Source: Lingula anatina (taxonomy: Eukaryota; Brachiopoda; Lingulata; Lingulida; Lingulidae). Taken from it: a stretch of 64,000 nt of DNA. Below are positions 10,208 through 23,200 of the stretch, in pieces. The first letter of the stretch is position 1, and each line of letters starts with the position of its first letter. The position numbers and the translations under genes are program-made. Under the pieces are notes generated by a model. The model was not told where the DNA came from, did no database searches, and worked only from the letters and a program-made list of their open reading frames with translations. Location of the stretch: contig NW_019775303.1 in NCBI RefSeq assembly GCF_001039355.2, positions 341,664 to 405,663 of the forward strand, read 5' to 3'.

Positions 10208-13200
10208 AAACGAAATTAAGTTGGCTTACGGGCCATAACCTATAACCTATCTATTCATTTGTTGTGATTTCGATTAAATTTTTGAACAAAACTTAAAAAC
10301 AGAGGGGGGAGGGAGGCAGCAAAAAAAGACAGGTCTGTTTAGAAAAAGATTCTTCAGAAATAAAAAAAAAGGAATATAGAAAAAGTCAGATTACTTAATT
10401 TGTATCAAATCCACAAGAACAAATTACGTATTCAGGACATGACGGCCCTGGGTGTACATGACTATTTGATTTATTGTGCGGATTGACAACCTTTTAGATA
10501 GTTAGCATGCTACCAAAAGAATTTACTGTAGCTTTTATTTCTTTTCCTATGGGTCCTTTATTCTGGCTTCGGTTAAGTGCCATGATTTGGTTGTAAAGCC
10601 TTCGTCGGGGACAAAGAGAGATAATGACATCCCAATCCATCTTTCGTCAATAGAAACATTGTTATATACTTATTTCTACCGATCTGCTTGAATAAGGTCA
10701 ACAGAAAGACTTTAAATGATATCACCTCAGATGAAAATTGATATACACCGGTTTTCACTATCACAGCATCTCCCAAATAACATTGGTTTCAGTTGTGACC
10801 AATGAATTGACTCCCTCTCATACCTATTTACACTAATAGGAATTAAAGATTTTGAATTGCTGTTCGTTATTTGGCGAAAGCTATCTGATAGTCTTGTAAA
10901 TTCATACTGGATACGTGAGATGTTCTAAAACTATTAGAAGATGTGGCTAATTTGATATTTAATACGAGGTATTTTCAGATACCGTTCCCTTAACCAGTGA
11001 ATTTCCCATAACCACAATGTCTGATCAAACAAATGTAAAGGTAAGAAAGAAGGATTTTTGTTTGTTGAGTTAAATGAAAACTGTTTTGAAAACAGCTATA
11101 GTTTTTATCATTACACATGTACAAACGGGTGTTTGTATTTCTCATAAGTTTAGGTATATATTTTATTTCAAATTATAATCATAAATCCAAGGTGTGACAA
11201 ATTACAAAACTTACTTTCATGTCACAACAAAACAAACATTTCCGAGGCTAATCAGGTCTGAATTTTCCTATGCCTAGGCACAGACTTGTGGATGACAAAT
11301 TGGGCGCACATAATTTCAAGATAGTAAACCAGTTGCCCAGCAGACTCTTGCTTGCTGACGCTATCATTAATATATGTCAGGACGACTAGTTGGTATGTAA
11401 TTTTTTTCTATTCTGCGCGACATGCTTAATGCAAATTTATATTAGCAGTTAAAACAATGCTGAACTTATTTACCAACGAAAAGTAAAATGTCGACAGTAA
11501 CTGAGTTTGCGGTGAAGTTTGAAAAACTTACTGGCAAAATATATCAATAATACTTGTCAAAAAAAAAAGAGCTATAATCTCTATTTCAAGTTTGAATTTC
11601 GGTTTGCTTGACACATCGTATTTGTCAATTTGAAAGTTACCTTTGCCGATAACTTTTTGTGTGAAGAGACCCATACGCGTGACGATGTGAATTAAATAAC
11701 ATCTGATTTACAGGTACATGTACACAAAGCGTTTGTCAAATCCCAACATTGCAATGTTCAATGCAAATTTACCGTTTTCGTTGGAGTGTACCAACCTAGC
11801 TTGCTCTGGCCAGGAAGATAAAGCCAGGGGTCAGGGAATTCCTTCCTTTAGCAAATGAAGTTGATAAAAGTTGTTTGTCTGATTGAAAATCACGTTAATA
11901 AATACTCGATTTATTTAACACACAAAACCAAAGATAGCGTCTTCTTACCTGTTCTTTAACCTGTCGTCTCTTTGCATGGAGCTCAGAAGGGTCAAATGTA
12001 TTACTTCTCTGGCGGCCAGCTTTTCCAATCATTTTTGCTTCTTCGACCGCTAAACGCTGTTTTTCTCTCAAAATGTGCAGCTCCTCTACTCCCGCCATGG
12101 TGGCCTGCAGTCGTTCTTTCATCCTGACGGCGTCGGGCCCGGGGGAGATGAGACGCTTTACGTAGTCGCTGAATGAACTGCTCCGTTGTCTTGGGGATAG
12201 TGGTTCGTCGTTACTGACTTTTTCTGTAGGAGATGATGATGTTCTTTGGAGTGGTGCATTTTTACTCACAAGTTGCGACATTGTTGGGGCAGTAAAAGAG
12301 TGACGGCGGAAAGCAACATTGTCGTTTTTCTCTATGGTTTCTTTCGAGTCCAAGTCTCTTGTATCCAGACTAAAATGGACGTGAAGGTCTTGGTCCCTTG
12401 CGCCTTTTCTGTGATGCATTCCGAAGGAACCGAACGACGAACTACGAGCGCGAGAACCTGGTAAAGATAAAACTTGCTTATATGTTCTTTCTGGGACGCG
12501 TGGTACGTTAAAAATACTCTTTATCGCTTTGGATTCCTTTTTTGTTTCAATTTTATCAAAAGGCGGATGTTTATCGTCTTCGATTAAATCAATTCTTTCA
12601 ACACCCACGTAAGCAATATCACCACCGTCTGCAGGCTCGATTAAAATGGAAGGAATAGAGAATGCAGGCGTCTGGTGCGCTTGTGACGAAGTTTTCGCAT
12701 GAGTATGCTCCAAAAATTCTTCTACACATGTAACATTTGGTGTTGGTTCGATTGCTGCCTTCACTCCTGAATGATATATATGGCTATCAGACGGATATTT
12801 ACGGCAAGTATTTAACGCAGCACCAAGGAATGCACTCACACAGCTGTTCGAGCCGGGTACTCCCTCCCCACTGAATCCTACCAAACGTTTATACGTGCGT
12901 TCAACTTGGGGCGCTGGGGGTAGCGGTTTGTCTCTGGGGGACGACGCCCTTTTTCTCCCTTGTTCTGAAAACCTGTTTATTTTTGATAAGTTACCGACGG
13001 ACGCGCTCCTCTGTCGTGTTGAAGTCAACGGCGTGAAACTGCGAGGTGCGTCACTCAGGAGGTGTTCACCTGAGCGGTGCTTATAAGTACGTTGTGGCAC
13101 AGGTGGACTCACTCCCCATTTTTCTTCGGCGTCTTCTACCTTCAATTTTTCAACTTTTTTCCAGCCACTTGGTCCACATCCAGAGTTGTTTTGATCAGGA

Positions 13201-14174
13201 CATGAGGTTTGAGTCCCTGCTTTATGCAGCGGGTCGGGCCAAGCCTCACTGCAGTAATCAGCCTCGATTAAATCACTGTTTACCTGGTTTAGCACGTCAT
13301 AGCAAGAGGACATGCACAGGGAATGTCTTCTATTTTCATCAGGGGGGATAAAGCACCCATTTAGGTCTATACCCGTAGGTGCTATTTCCTCAATTTCTTG
13401 CCCGTCTTTCAAGCCCGTGTTGTGAAAACCCCTGGTAAGTTGCTTAGTCGGAAGCCCCGGGGGGAGAACCGATGTTGTCTGAGGTGTAACTGGAGTAATT
13501 ATTTTTTGGTAAGTTCTAGCAGGAACGGGCGGTGGGTCGCTAGTCTCAGCTGCTGCATAGCCTTTCATAAGCGGGAATGTCAACACGCCTTCCTGACACG
13601 GGGTATTGTTGCAACTGTTCTCTCTCTGATCGCCCGTTTCACAACCCTTCTCGGGATTAACGGGGTCATGTTTTTGGCAAATACTTACAGGGTTTATTCC
13701 TTGTTTGTTTTTCCAAGCACCCTTTGTTCCTGGGGCGGTCTGAAGACTGTCTGTGCAATCGTTGTCGTTGTTGTCGTTGTGTAGCTCTAGGCTCTGAAGC
13801 GCATTAGCCCCTGCGTTACATTGAAAGGCAATTTTTTCGCTGTCGCCGTTTTCGTCTGCATAAGAACTCGGATGCGTTGCCACATCCCTTTTATATTGAT
13901 TCTGATCATTCATTTTTGAACTACTGTCACTAAGTTGCGTGATTTGAAGCACCGCTGAAGCGCTTGAGTTAATTTGAGTCTGATCGTTTAATTCTGAGGC
14001 ACTTATTCGCTCATTATTCTCACTGAGCTTCCGTTTCCTTGCCCTATGTATTCTACGTCGGATATGTCTATGGGTGAAGCCACTGAAAGTACTGCTGCGC
14101 CCCCTAATATAATCCAATTTGCCAAACTCCACAACGGTATCATTTCTTCCTTGACTGATGCTTTCGTTTTCCAT
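5975..14174 (-). CDS. Large disordered protein with repeated proline-rich RTYK motifs (unrecognised)
   Basis: Two exons, 14174-11949 (742 codons) and 7729-5975 (584 codons plus stop), give about 1326 residues. The exons join at KEQ|RTS in phase 0, with a GTAAGA donor and TTTACAG acceptor. The start has a strong Kozak context (ACAATGG) and an in-frame TAA four codons upstream. I do not recognise the family. No folded domain, signal peptide or membrane segment is visible; it is rich in Ser, Pro, Asn and charge. Four motifs recur: PPVPARTY (215-222), PPVPQRTYK (357-365), PPAPQVERTYK (419-429) and PRVPERTYK (558-566). Three fit the class II SH3 ligand PxxPxR. Many R-x-R-S and R-R-x-S sites look like PKA/Akt or 14-3-3 targets. 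Residues ~680-742 look helical and charged. A soluble signalling or cytoskeletal scaffold is my inference. It is divergently placed to the laminin gene. Confidence 0.75.
9210..9250. repeat. Poly-T run (41 nt)
   Basis: An uninterrupted T run. It could be the A-tail of a minus-strand retroposon, but no SINE or LINE body was recognised beside it. Confidence 0.9.
9953..10120. mobile_element. 168-bp miniature element inserted in an (AT)n tract
   Basis: It starts CAGGGGCGGAT and ends ATCCGCCCCTG, an exact 11-bp terminal inverted repeat. A TCGGAAGACGGTCA-type word is repeated inside. Both flanks are AT dinucleotide repeats, so the length of the target duplication cannot be read. The CAGGGGCGG end is typical of hAT-like elements. 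No coding capacity. Confidence 0.7.
10121..10205. repeat. (TA)n followed by (GA)n microsatellite
   Basis: TA repeats (10121-10147) run into GA repeats (10148-10205) with one GGGA interruption. Confidence 0.9.
11949..14174 (-). CDS. Disordered-protein gene, exon 1
   Basis: The exon encodes residues 1-742 from the strong-context ATG at 14174. It ends at KRRQVKEQ with donor CAG|GTAAGAAG. Reading through the donor adds only 17 residues before a stop, so splicing is far more likely. A TCTCTCTAAG acceptor-like sequence lies just before the ATG, so a 5' untranslated exon upstream is possible. Confidence 0.75.
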
Positions 14175-17141
14175 TGTGTCACCTTAGAGAGACTCTACCA
14201 GAGTCCTTGACTTGTCAGCTATACGACAACGTAGTGCGATTACACTGACGAAAGGAGGTGATTTACCATGGTGTTTTTATTTGTTTTGCAGAATCAATCG
14301 AAGAAATATAAAAGCAACCACAAGGGCAGTCCATGTACACACCCCTTTTAATAAGACTCGTGTTGACATTGCCCGACTTTCTGATAATGCGCACTATCTG
14401 ACCCGCCGTCCACTATCCCAAGTTTTCTTTTCGTTCAAGTGCAGAGCCTTTTCTCTTTTATTTAACATTCTAGTCGTGCGTGTTTCCCTTAACCTTTTGA
14501 TCAAAATCTCCAAAGCGTTTGGTCATGCTTGCCGTAATCAAGCGATAGAACCCTCCCATGCATATTATTTAAATGTGGGAACAAGTGTATCTACATTTTG
14601 GATAAGGGTTATTATATATAAGAAAAATATGTTATTGATTGTCACCATATCCCATATCAAAATATTGGCACCGTATTTGGACTTGCATAATAACAATTTC
14701 AGGAGAGGCATGGACGTGTTTAATTCAAAGTAACTTGTGGATGATGTCTACTGTATTGATACAATAATTAATTGTGTGCTAAAGTGTCAAAGAAATTATA
14801 ATTTAAGTTAGATAATCATTCTCAAAATGTCGCTTTTCTTCAGGAATAAATTAATCGAACACCTTTTCGAGTACATTTGGTTGGGGTGCATCGAGAAAAT
14901 AATGAAAGGGATGATGATAGTGTACAAATTCTAGAAACTAACAAGAAAATGGGGGTAATGCGTTTAAAGAAAAAGGGACTTTTTAAAGTGTTCATGTCGA
15001 ATGGTCAGTGGCGTGGCTATTCTTCCCGTATTTTTGACTTTACAAAGAATAAAACACGTCAAGAAATCCTTCGACTCTGTTCTTCCTAACTCACCCCTCG
15101 GATCGCCACAGGGCATTTTATTTGGAGTACTCGAGGCGGTTAATGTATGGCTTGGTTAATCTTAAAAGTTATCTTTGTAATGTTGTACCTGCAAGCTGTT
15201 GACACTGTTTAATGAGCGCAAAGGTGCAAACAGATCAGCCAAGCAGAAAGAGTCTGGTCGCTTCATTTTCCTTCAAGCGGAAAATATTTGCGTAACCGAT
15301 AGATGAGTGGCAGTAACATAACGCCGATTTCAGACTATGATTCGATAAACCAAATCCAATTCAATATTCATTTTGCCATAACTGTTATCACATTGTAACT
15401 CGGGACAGATTATTGGGTTTATGAGAACCATTTCATCGAAATGAAGTCAAATTTGTGCATTTGTTGTTGAGACTGCTGGCGTCAAATATACCGGATAGAA
15501 TTAGGGGGTATCTGGATCAGGTGTAAAAGGTACTGCGATGTCTTGTTTTTGTCGCTCAACAAGCCACATAAGGAGCAATATTATCGATGCGAAATACTCC
15601 CGGAAATAATATCAAATGCACCTTCCAATTTTTGTTACTAACTTACCTGCCTATTGCCTCTTTTGGAGCTTATGCCACCTGCAAGATCCCCAATCCATCC
15701 CAGTTCATTTCTAGTCAGTTGATTTCATCCCCCAACTTAACTCTCTTCTCCAGGTATCCTTTCTGCTTCCAATACCTCATGGGTTCCGTTTTGCAGGGCT
15801 TGTCTAGTGGTTTTTGTTGGAACCTTCGTATTGTTTTATTTATATATATTTTTCTCTTTAATGTATATTGGGATGTTGTATTTCATATGATTTATAGCAA
15901 GGGTTATGACTAACTGCAAAACAGTATTCAAATTCAAAAATTTCATTTTTTTTTTTTTTTGAAAACCACGCCTTACAGCCAGTCACTCTTTAGGTTTGAC
16001 CGAAGTGTGACTGTTTATTTGTCCAAAAAAGAAAAAGAAAACAGACACATCAATTAATAGTATTATTCAACACCCCCTGCCAACTGATACTGATATTTGG
16101 CTTCTTAAGAAACCACCAAAATTAGCGAGGTTAGCACATTTAAAGGGAATATAAAGATGAGAATGCGATAGATGATCTCGACATCAGCTCAACACATTTA
16201 CGGAACAAAGGACATCTGTCGCAATGCTCTCTACCAAGTACACTCATGTTCTGTATTATCGGTATGGGCAATGTCCAGATCCCGACACTTAATCCTGGGT
16301 GTCGAACAAACTGACGGTGACATTACATTTTGCCAATAATATGAATGCTACATATAAAGAACATACAAACATAGAAGTAAAGATGCAGGTCTCCGGCAAT
16401 TTTCAGCCGAGTGTCTTTTATCTTTTTGTACCTGTACCTTCCCATCGAAAGATCAATTATACAAAGTGCGGCCGGAAAATGAAGAAGCATAAGAAGGAAT
16501 ATATTGCAGTCGAGAAGTTCAGTTATGGTAGAGATCATAAGAAAGCAGAAGGGGACAGTATCGTGATTAATGTTGGTCACGCACCACCCGTCAGGCTTGG
16601 TTGGCCATGAGAAACTATCGCAAAACATACAGAAAATTGTGCATTCACAAAACGATAAAATATTTTCTCATGGAAGTGATTTTATGCTGTCCTTTAGAGT
16701 TTGCACTTGTTTCTCTAAATATGATATCAGAATGACTGTTTGTCTTCTGTTTGTGCAATAAATTCTGAGGGCATATAGGGCCCATATATATCTAATGCCA
16801 GTAATGTCAAGATTATATCAGAATAGCTTGTTGGTCGTGTGGAGCTGAAAGGTCCTTCAAAAGAAACTTATAGGAAAAAGTTAAGAGGTATAAGGATAAA
16901 GATAAATTACCAAGCGATTCATTTAATCAGAAGAAAATTAATAGCAGCGCTTAACACGCCACCTCTGCCGCCCTAGCAGACCAATCAATGGGGCTGGCGC
17001 ACGTGGCGTCCTCTATCGAGACCTAAACAAAGTTTGTTAATCGCCACCGGGAAATTTATTCGCATAGGACGACTGCATGAGGGTGCTGCTGGTAAAAACG
17101 TAGGGCAGGGCTTGGAAGAGGGGAAGGGAACGAACAGGAAA
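14175..17141. other. Divergent intergenic region between disordered-protein and laminin genes
   Basis: The two start codons lie head to head, about 3 kb apart. I see no convincing exon. Two plus-strand ORFs here (173 codons at 14212, 108 codons at 15587) show no domain or compositional sign of being real. Confidence 0.5.
16975..17141 (+). promoter_or_regulatory. Candidate laminin core promoter / 5' UTR
   Basis: CCAAT at 16981-16985 and an E-box CACGTG at 17000-17005 lie 140-160 nt before the signal-peptide ATG, in a locally more GC-rich stretch. There is no TATA box at a convincing spacing. The transcription start is unknown. The frame is also open from an ATG at 17034, but the downstream ATG at 17142 directly begins a typical signal peptide. 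Confidence 0.35.
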
Positions 17142-17223
17142 ATGGTGCAGCAAGCGTATTACTGGCTGCTTATATTACTAGGAGTTTCAGGATATACCTG
17201 CGGGCAGTTATTTGAGCATAAAC
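17142..17223 (+). CDS. LAMA1/2: Laminin alpha exon 1: signal peptide
   Basis: It encodes [20 protein letters not shown] followed by GQLFEHK plus one base, then a GTAAGT donor. A hydrophobic core ([10 protein letters not shown]) and small residues before the likely cleavage near residue 22 fit a secretion signal. Confidence 0.85.
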
Positions 17224-20200
17224 GTAAGTAATTTGATGTTAAAAGTTATCTCTCGCACAGGAGGATGTGCTTATTATACTTAATGCACATGATTATCGCT
17301 TGGAGTCAAATTTTTCTTTTGACTTTTCTCCTTTTAATCTTTAGTGCTTTAAAAGTGATTTGTGGGATCATTGCTGAAAAAGTGTGGCTATGCGTTTTTT
17401 TATTTAATTGTTTGGAACAAATTAAGAGTTTTAAACAACTCCTAAAGTTTAATAGATTTGTAAGTTTTAAGATTATAAGTAGAAAAAAATCATATTTGTG
17501 TCCAATAAATAATGCAGCGATTAAGTCTAGTATAACTGTAAATGTAAGGGGTTTGGTCTTCTTCATTCATTTTAATGGATCTTCTGTATCAAATGCATCA
17601 GTTTCACAGGGGTCTAAGTCATCATAGACGAGTGAAATAGACAACACAGCATGAGTTTGCTTTGACAGCAGTTCACTCCATCTATTAGCTCTACGATGTG
17701 ATGAGTTACTTGTGTGGCAAGTTTAGTGCAGTTTTTAATCAGATCTAACAGCCTCTCCTTTGTCATGAAGCTCATTAAAAGGCTCCGGTTATAATGTGTT
17801 TCTACACCTATATAAGGAAAAATTGATGGGGTTCCGAGGTGTTAGTATTTGCCTATTGTGAATGCATTATGGCATTCTTGCATTATCTGCAGTGTGGGGG
17901 TATCACAATACTATTAATACCGCCAAGGCATAGCTTGCATAGCCTAACAAGCTGACAGGAATTCTTGTAAGATCAAATTCACTTCTTCTAAGATCAGATT
18001 CATTTCTGAGATCAGAATCAGTTCCGTTTAGCTTTTGGTGAAGTAATGTCACACCTGCTGTTCATTGACAAAGGAGGATGGTGTATTGTATCATTTGTAA
18101 TGTGATCATTATGGAACCATCAGATTCTCAGCTCTTTGTATACAGGGCATGCTATTTTCATACCCTATCAGATCCCTTGGGTTAATGTTACTGTTTAAGT
18201 TCAAGAGGAATATGAATAGCATGTCTGAGGCCTTGTATAAAGTATTTCAAGGGAGTTTTTGTGATTAGTTATTGGTAATTAAGTTTTGTATAAAAAAGTC
18301 AAGTGTGAGACATTTTGTACATTTTATGCAGAAATTTTTGTAGATTTCTAATTGCATGGACTCCCTGTATAAAATCATAAGAGAATTTTCCTTGCTAGAT
18401 ATAATATGCAGGATATGATCTCTTTGATTGTGCTATTTTAAATCTATGCAACCAGTTTCCCCATATCAGATTTGAATGTTGGGTCTGTTATTAGATAGTA
18501 AGGGAGTTGCCGGATGCTCGTGATAGTTATTAATACATAACCATAGTAAACCTCCTAAAGGCAAGATTAATGGCTACATACAGCCAACATAATTGGCAGG
18601 TCCCATTCAACCTCTCTCACCTTCTTGGGCCAACAAAGCCACAGTAGAAAATTAACAGTTTCAGTTTGACTAGCCAGGCGTAAAGAAAAATAAACACCAG
18701 TGATAGGCAGGTAGGCAGTGGGAAAAGCATCTCCAAATACGCCCGAGTTCATAGGGGGGATCAAAGAGTTTTCTTTAACAGGGGAGCTTAAGTAATTACA
18801 GTATATGAATGGTGGGTTATCCATAGAGTTGAATTAGATTAGCTAAGCAAAGCATACATAAGGAAAGGTTATCAAATGGTTAAGGGCTTTTACTATGGAA
18901 TGATTACAGCATATTGATTTGCCCAGGAATGATACCATGGCTTTGATTCCAGAGCAATACAGGTCTATGATCACATTTATTTCCATTTAAGTGTGTCACA
19001 AGTGTACACCCAAACCTGTTATGTCATTGCTATGAACAGGGAGTTGGACATCAGAAAATCCTGCAAGGCACATGTTTGCAATATTGCCTGTCATGGTTAA
19101 AGATGGTTTAAATGTATTTTATGTTGTTTCTTTTGCTTAGGATGTGGAGAGTGCTAGACTACTATAGTAGTGTGTAGAAAGATGTGCACATAGATAAAAA
19201 GCATTAAATCACAAAACATTTAAGTTAAGATGAAAATTATTAGTGCTTATATTTTTCATAAAATACTGTATCTCAACTTACTTTTAGGTATGATATGAAA
19301 ATGTGAATATGTTTGAAACAAATTATTGGGCCATTAACTATGGCTTAGAATGATAAAAAGAAAACCCCATGATTAACATTTCTCAGGATGGGAACACAAA
19401 ACAGGCCTGATGACATAGGGCAGTTCCTGTATAAATCTGTGTTATAGGAAGTAATTACCTGGCTACTTATGGTCAGTAAAATGAGTAATTACATATGTAA
19501 AACAAGTCATATCATTAATTCACACGCCGCTAAGATGGCCTGTGAAATTAATTCACCACAGTTTTACATTTTATCTACATAAAATGACAAGTTGAAGGTA
19601 GATTCTGATGTCCTTCTCAGTGGTGATATTCAGGTATGTGACAGTGCTCTCCATCTGCACTGACACTCACCCCTGATAGGGCAACATTAACCCTTGGGAA
19701 ACCAGTCATTAACCCTCACAAAACAAGATCTCAACATTTTAGAATTTTAGTTAAAAGGTTTTATGACATATTATAGGTGTTCTGGGATGGGATGAAAATC
19801 ATTTCAAGGGGTGAATAAGAACTGGATCATTTGTGCTTATTTGTGAGAGATTAACATTTAAAAATGCTAACCTACTTTACTTCATATGTAAAATAGTGAC
19901 TCAAACTGAATTTTTTGCAAGTGCTACATATACTTTCATAAGAATTTCTGCTGGACTGTTTTAACTTGAAGAGCTGTCATGAAAAATGATCAGTAGTTTT
20001 GCAGAAAAATCATGAAAACAACTGTATTTGGTTATGCTAAATACATGCATTTATTTCTGTAACTTATTCTTGGTATTTAATTAAAATTTTGAATTATGTA
20101 AAATTAATTTTGTCCTATGTCAGTAAGATCTAATGCTTATTTATCATCATTGCAAAGCAAACTGCTTATGAAATTATATTTTATCTTAGAGGAAATATTG

Positions 20201-23200
20201 TTGATAATTGGAAAGTAGTCAATATTTTTGAGTCAAACTACTTTTGTACAATGTACATGTACCAGTAGCTAGACATTTTAAAAATAAGATGCACATTGAA
20301 TTTGAATGCTGATTTGCAGTGTTGTAGACCTTGGTATAAATCTTATCAAATGCAACATTCCTGAATAACATTAAGAAGAAAAACCAAAGAATAAAACTAT
20401 ATATTAAATTGAAATTGGATTGCTCTATTATAGAAAAAGATAATGCAGTCGGTGAAGTAGTATAATCTAGAGTGAAGGACGTACTTATCAGGCGGCAATA
20501 CAGAACACAGGGTATATTGATGTATGAGTCGGGGTACTTCAAAGGGCAATATAAAAGAAAAGGGGACGGCAAATATTGAAAGAGCTAGCTTACAACTCTC
20601 CTGTCTTTATGTTTGGACTTCACAGCATGAGGGCTTCATTTGAGGTTTTTGTATCATTGATAAAAAGATATCATTCCATAGCCCCGCTATAGAGTTCAAT
20701 GATTTCTGTGCTGTTGTATTGTAGGGGTGCTCAGTGAGCAGAAAACCATCTCATCTAGTTGTAGATATTGTTGGAAGTTTACAAAAGTTTTTTTTCTATC
20801 ATGCAAGCTAAAATCTAGAACTCAACAACTGAAAATGTTAATGTAATTCCGTGTATGTTCAGGGGGTGCATTAGCCATTGATCACTGTGTGTTTGGGAAG
20901 GAAGTGTAAAAAGCCATTAGTGCATTTTTTAAGACCTGGTGTTCTGAATGAAAAGCAATGCATAAAGACAGTCATTGAAAAAAACACAGTGCACCTCAAA
21001 TTTAAATGCAAAACCCACACAGTTGTGCGTCAACATATGAAAACAGACAGAATAGAAACTGTTACATTTGTGGCGGCTCCCATCTTATTACTGTTGAAAG
21101 GAAGTTTTATCCACTCCCAATGTCTTCCTGTGCCTTCTAGCACAGAGTGGTTGTTACATGATATTTGACAGTACAATATAGACTAGTATCAAATACCCCG
21201 TCCCATTCTTTCCCTTACATTGTTGGATAAAAGCATTGAATTTTAATGATGTACCTTTCAAGGTGCAGTCACCCTAGAAGGGCACCTTTGCCACAAGTCA
21301 CCCTAGGATCTAATCCTTCCATGAAAGCTGGCTGCAATGAAAGGGTTTAGGGAGCTTATGGGTATTCTACAAGATGGGAGGGGTGGGATAAGGGGGTGGG
21401 GTTAGGAGGTGGTTGCTTGAATGATCAAGTTCTCAATGGAGCAAGTGGTCATAAGTTCGTGAAACTCAAATATTTTTGTTCCATCTTTTTATAATAGCTA
21501 TTATTATTATTTTTTTTTTTAAATGAAGAAGGCACATGACTCATAGAGCAGAATAGGACAGTTAGCATTTGCTTTAGAAAGACAGGGCATTTTCCATTGG
21601 TTTTATTGGAACATGACTTACCACTGACTTGATTGGGATTGGGGGGGGGGGGAGTTTTGTAGGACATTACTGTTTTCTGTAGATTAACAGGGATCCCATT
21701 TTCTATAATATCGGACAGCCTTGTTACTAGTTGAAGTGTTAGAAGGTATATGTGGTATACATGTTTGCACAGTAGCACATGAGCATCGACACATCTCTCA
21801 CATTTCCTTTCTTCAATCATGGCAGCCCTGTACTTGTTTCAGCAGGAAAGGATGGCTACTATTTATTATATATATAAACATGACTTGGGTGTGCTATCAG
21901 CGCTGGTAAAGCGAATTGACTCTTTAGACTCGTCATGTTTGAGTTTGACAGTGTGATTACATTGTTTTAATTGACTAAATGGAAAAGAAACTGGGATTGG
22001 TTCTGGAAAACACCTTTGTGTAATATTACACCTCTTACTCAGTTTTTTATGTCACTCAAGTGTCATACATAAACAGAGTAGCACATGCTATATGTTACAG
22101 GAAACTTCATGATAAACAAGTTAAAAAGTTTTTTAACCTCAAGCATACATATGTTTAAAAAAAAGATGAAAAAATACCACAGCTGGTGGCCTTTCAGTTG
22201 TCCAGGGCATAAAAACTAATGAATACCATGAAGAATTTACTGGATTTTGGTGGGAATGACCAGGTCAGAATGGTAAAATCAATGAAAAGTAAAGTTATTG
22301 AATAGGATTTGCTTTCTTCACTTTTGCAACTATTGAAAGGACATTTACATTCTTTTCACTCTTTAATTTGCATGTTTAATAATAAAGCTCATGTGATATT
22401 TCAAATAATAATTAATTTTTTTTTTGCTTTTTATAATAGATTTATGTTTTAGTAAGGATGTGTGTTGGAGGGGGGGGGGAGAGGAGGAGTTAACTTTGAT
22501 AAAAAGCATCTTGGTGGCTGTTAATTTCAATATAAAGGCTTCATCACCTTCACTAATGAAGAATGAAATGAACCAGATAACTCTTCAGATGGATTAGTCT
22601 CACATGTGATTTGAATTTGCAAATTGTGAAACATGAGAACAGACTTTATTTAAAAAACAATTATCACAGAATAATTAAAACTGGTATTTTTTGGGGTATT
22701 AAGTTTGACAATGTTGCAGATTGCTTGTAAAGATATTTTGAAGTGTTAGAATTACACAAGGACACCCTGTGAAGATGGTACCCCTGCAGCCCCTGTTCTA
22801 ACATCAAAAGTATAGGTGAATGGGAGCGAAAAAAATAGATTCCATCTACTTATTTTTGGAGCATGACCCCTTTTCCACTCCCCCCTTACCCCAGGTACAG
22901 TGTTCATCAGTTTTGCCAGAGGTACTCCCGTTTTCAAATTCCACCTCTACCTATGTTGTAAAGTACCCACAATGATATTACACTCCACATGCCTATCCCC
23001 TACCTGACTTCCAGATCTAGTGGGTGCAAGTCAGAACAGTCAACACCATAAGACAAGAAGTCAACATGGACTGATAGGATTGAAAAAGGCGTGCTAACAA
23101 GATTATATAATTTGATACAACAGTACAGGGTTTTAATAAGGTTGTGTATACTGTCCTGGCTTTGTCCTTTGGAAAATACCAGTAGTGGCCACTTGAGCAG

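Larger units (their letters stand above)
7730..11948 (-). other. Intron of the disordered-protein gene
   Basis: A 4.2-kb intron. It holds a 41-nt T run at 9210-9250, a small transposon inside AT repeats (9953-10120) and a (GA)n tract (10148-10205). A plus-strand MSDQTNVK|gtaag segment at 11017-11040 mimics a first exon, but I found no partner exon. Confidence 0.6.

Noticed and set aside
10056-10238. 60-codon ORF of Ile-Tyr and Arg-Glu repeats
   Set aside because: It is a translation of the TA and GA microsatellites.
11017-11040. MSDQTNVK followed by GTAAGA, resembling a first coding exon on the plus strand
   Set aside because: Good ATG and donor context, but no downstream plus-strand exon found, and it lies inside an intron of a minus-strand gene.
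14212-14733. 173-codon plus-strand ORF upstream of the disordered-protein gene
   Set aside because: No domain, signal or sensible composition; no splice or promoter context; it overlaps the likely promoter/5' UTR of the minus-strand gene.
15587-15913. 108-codon hydrophobic plus-strand ORF
   Set aside because: T-rich sequence gives many Phe/Leu/Ile codons by chance; no recognisable segment and no neighbouring exons.
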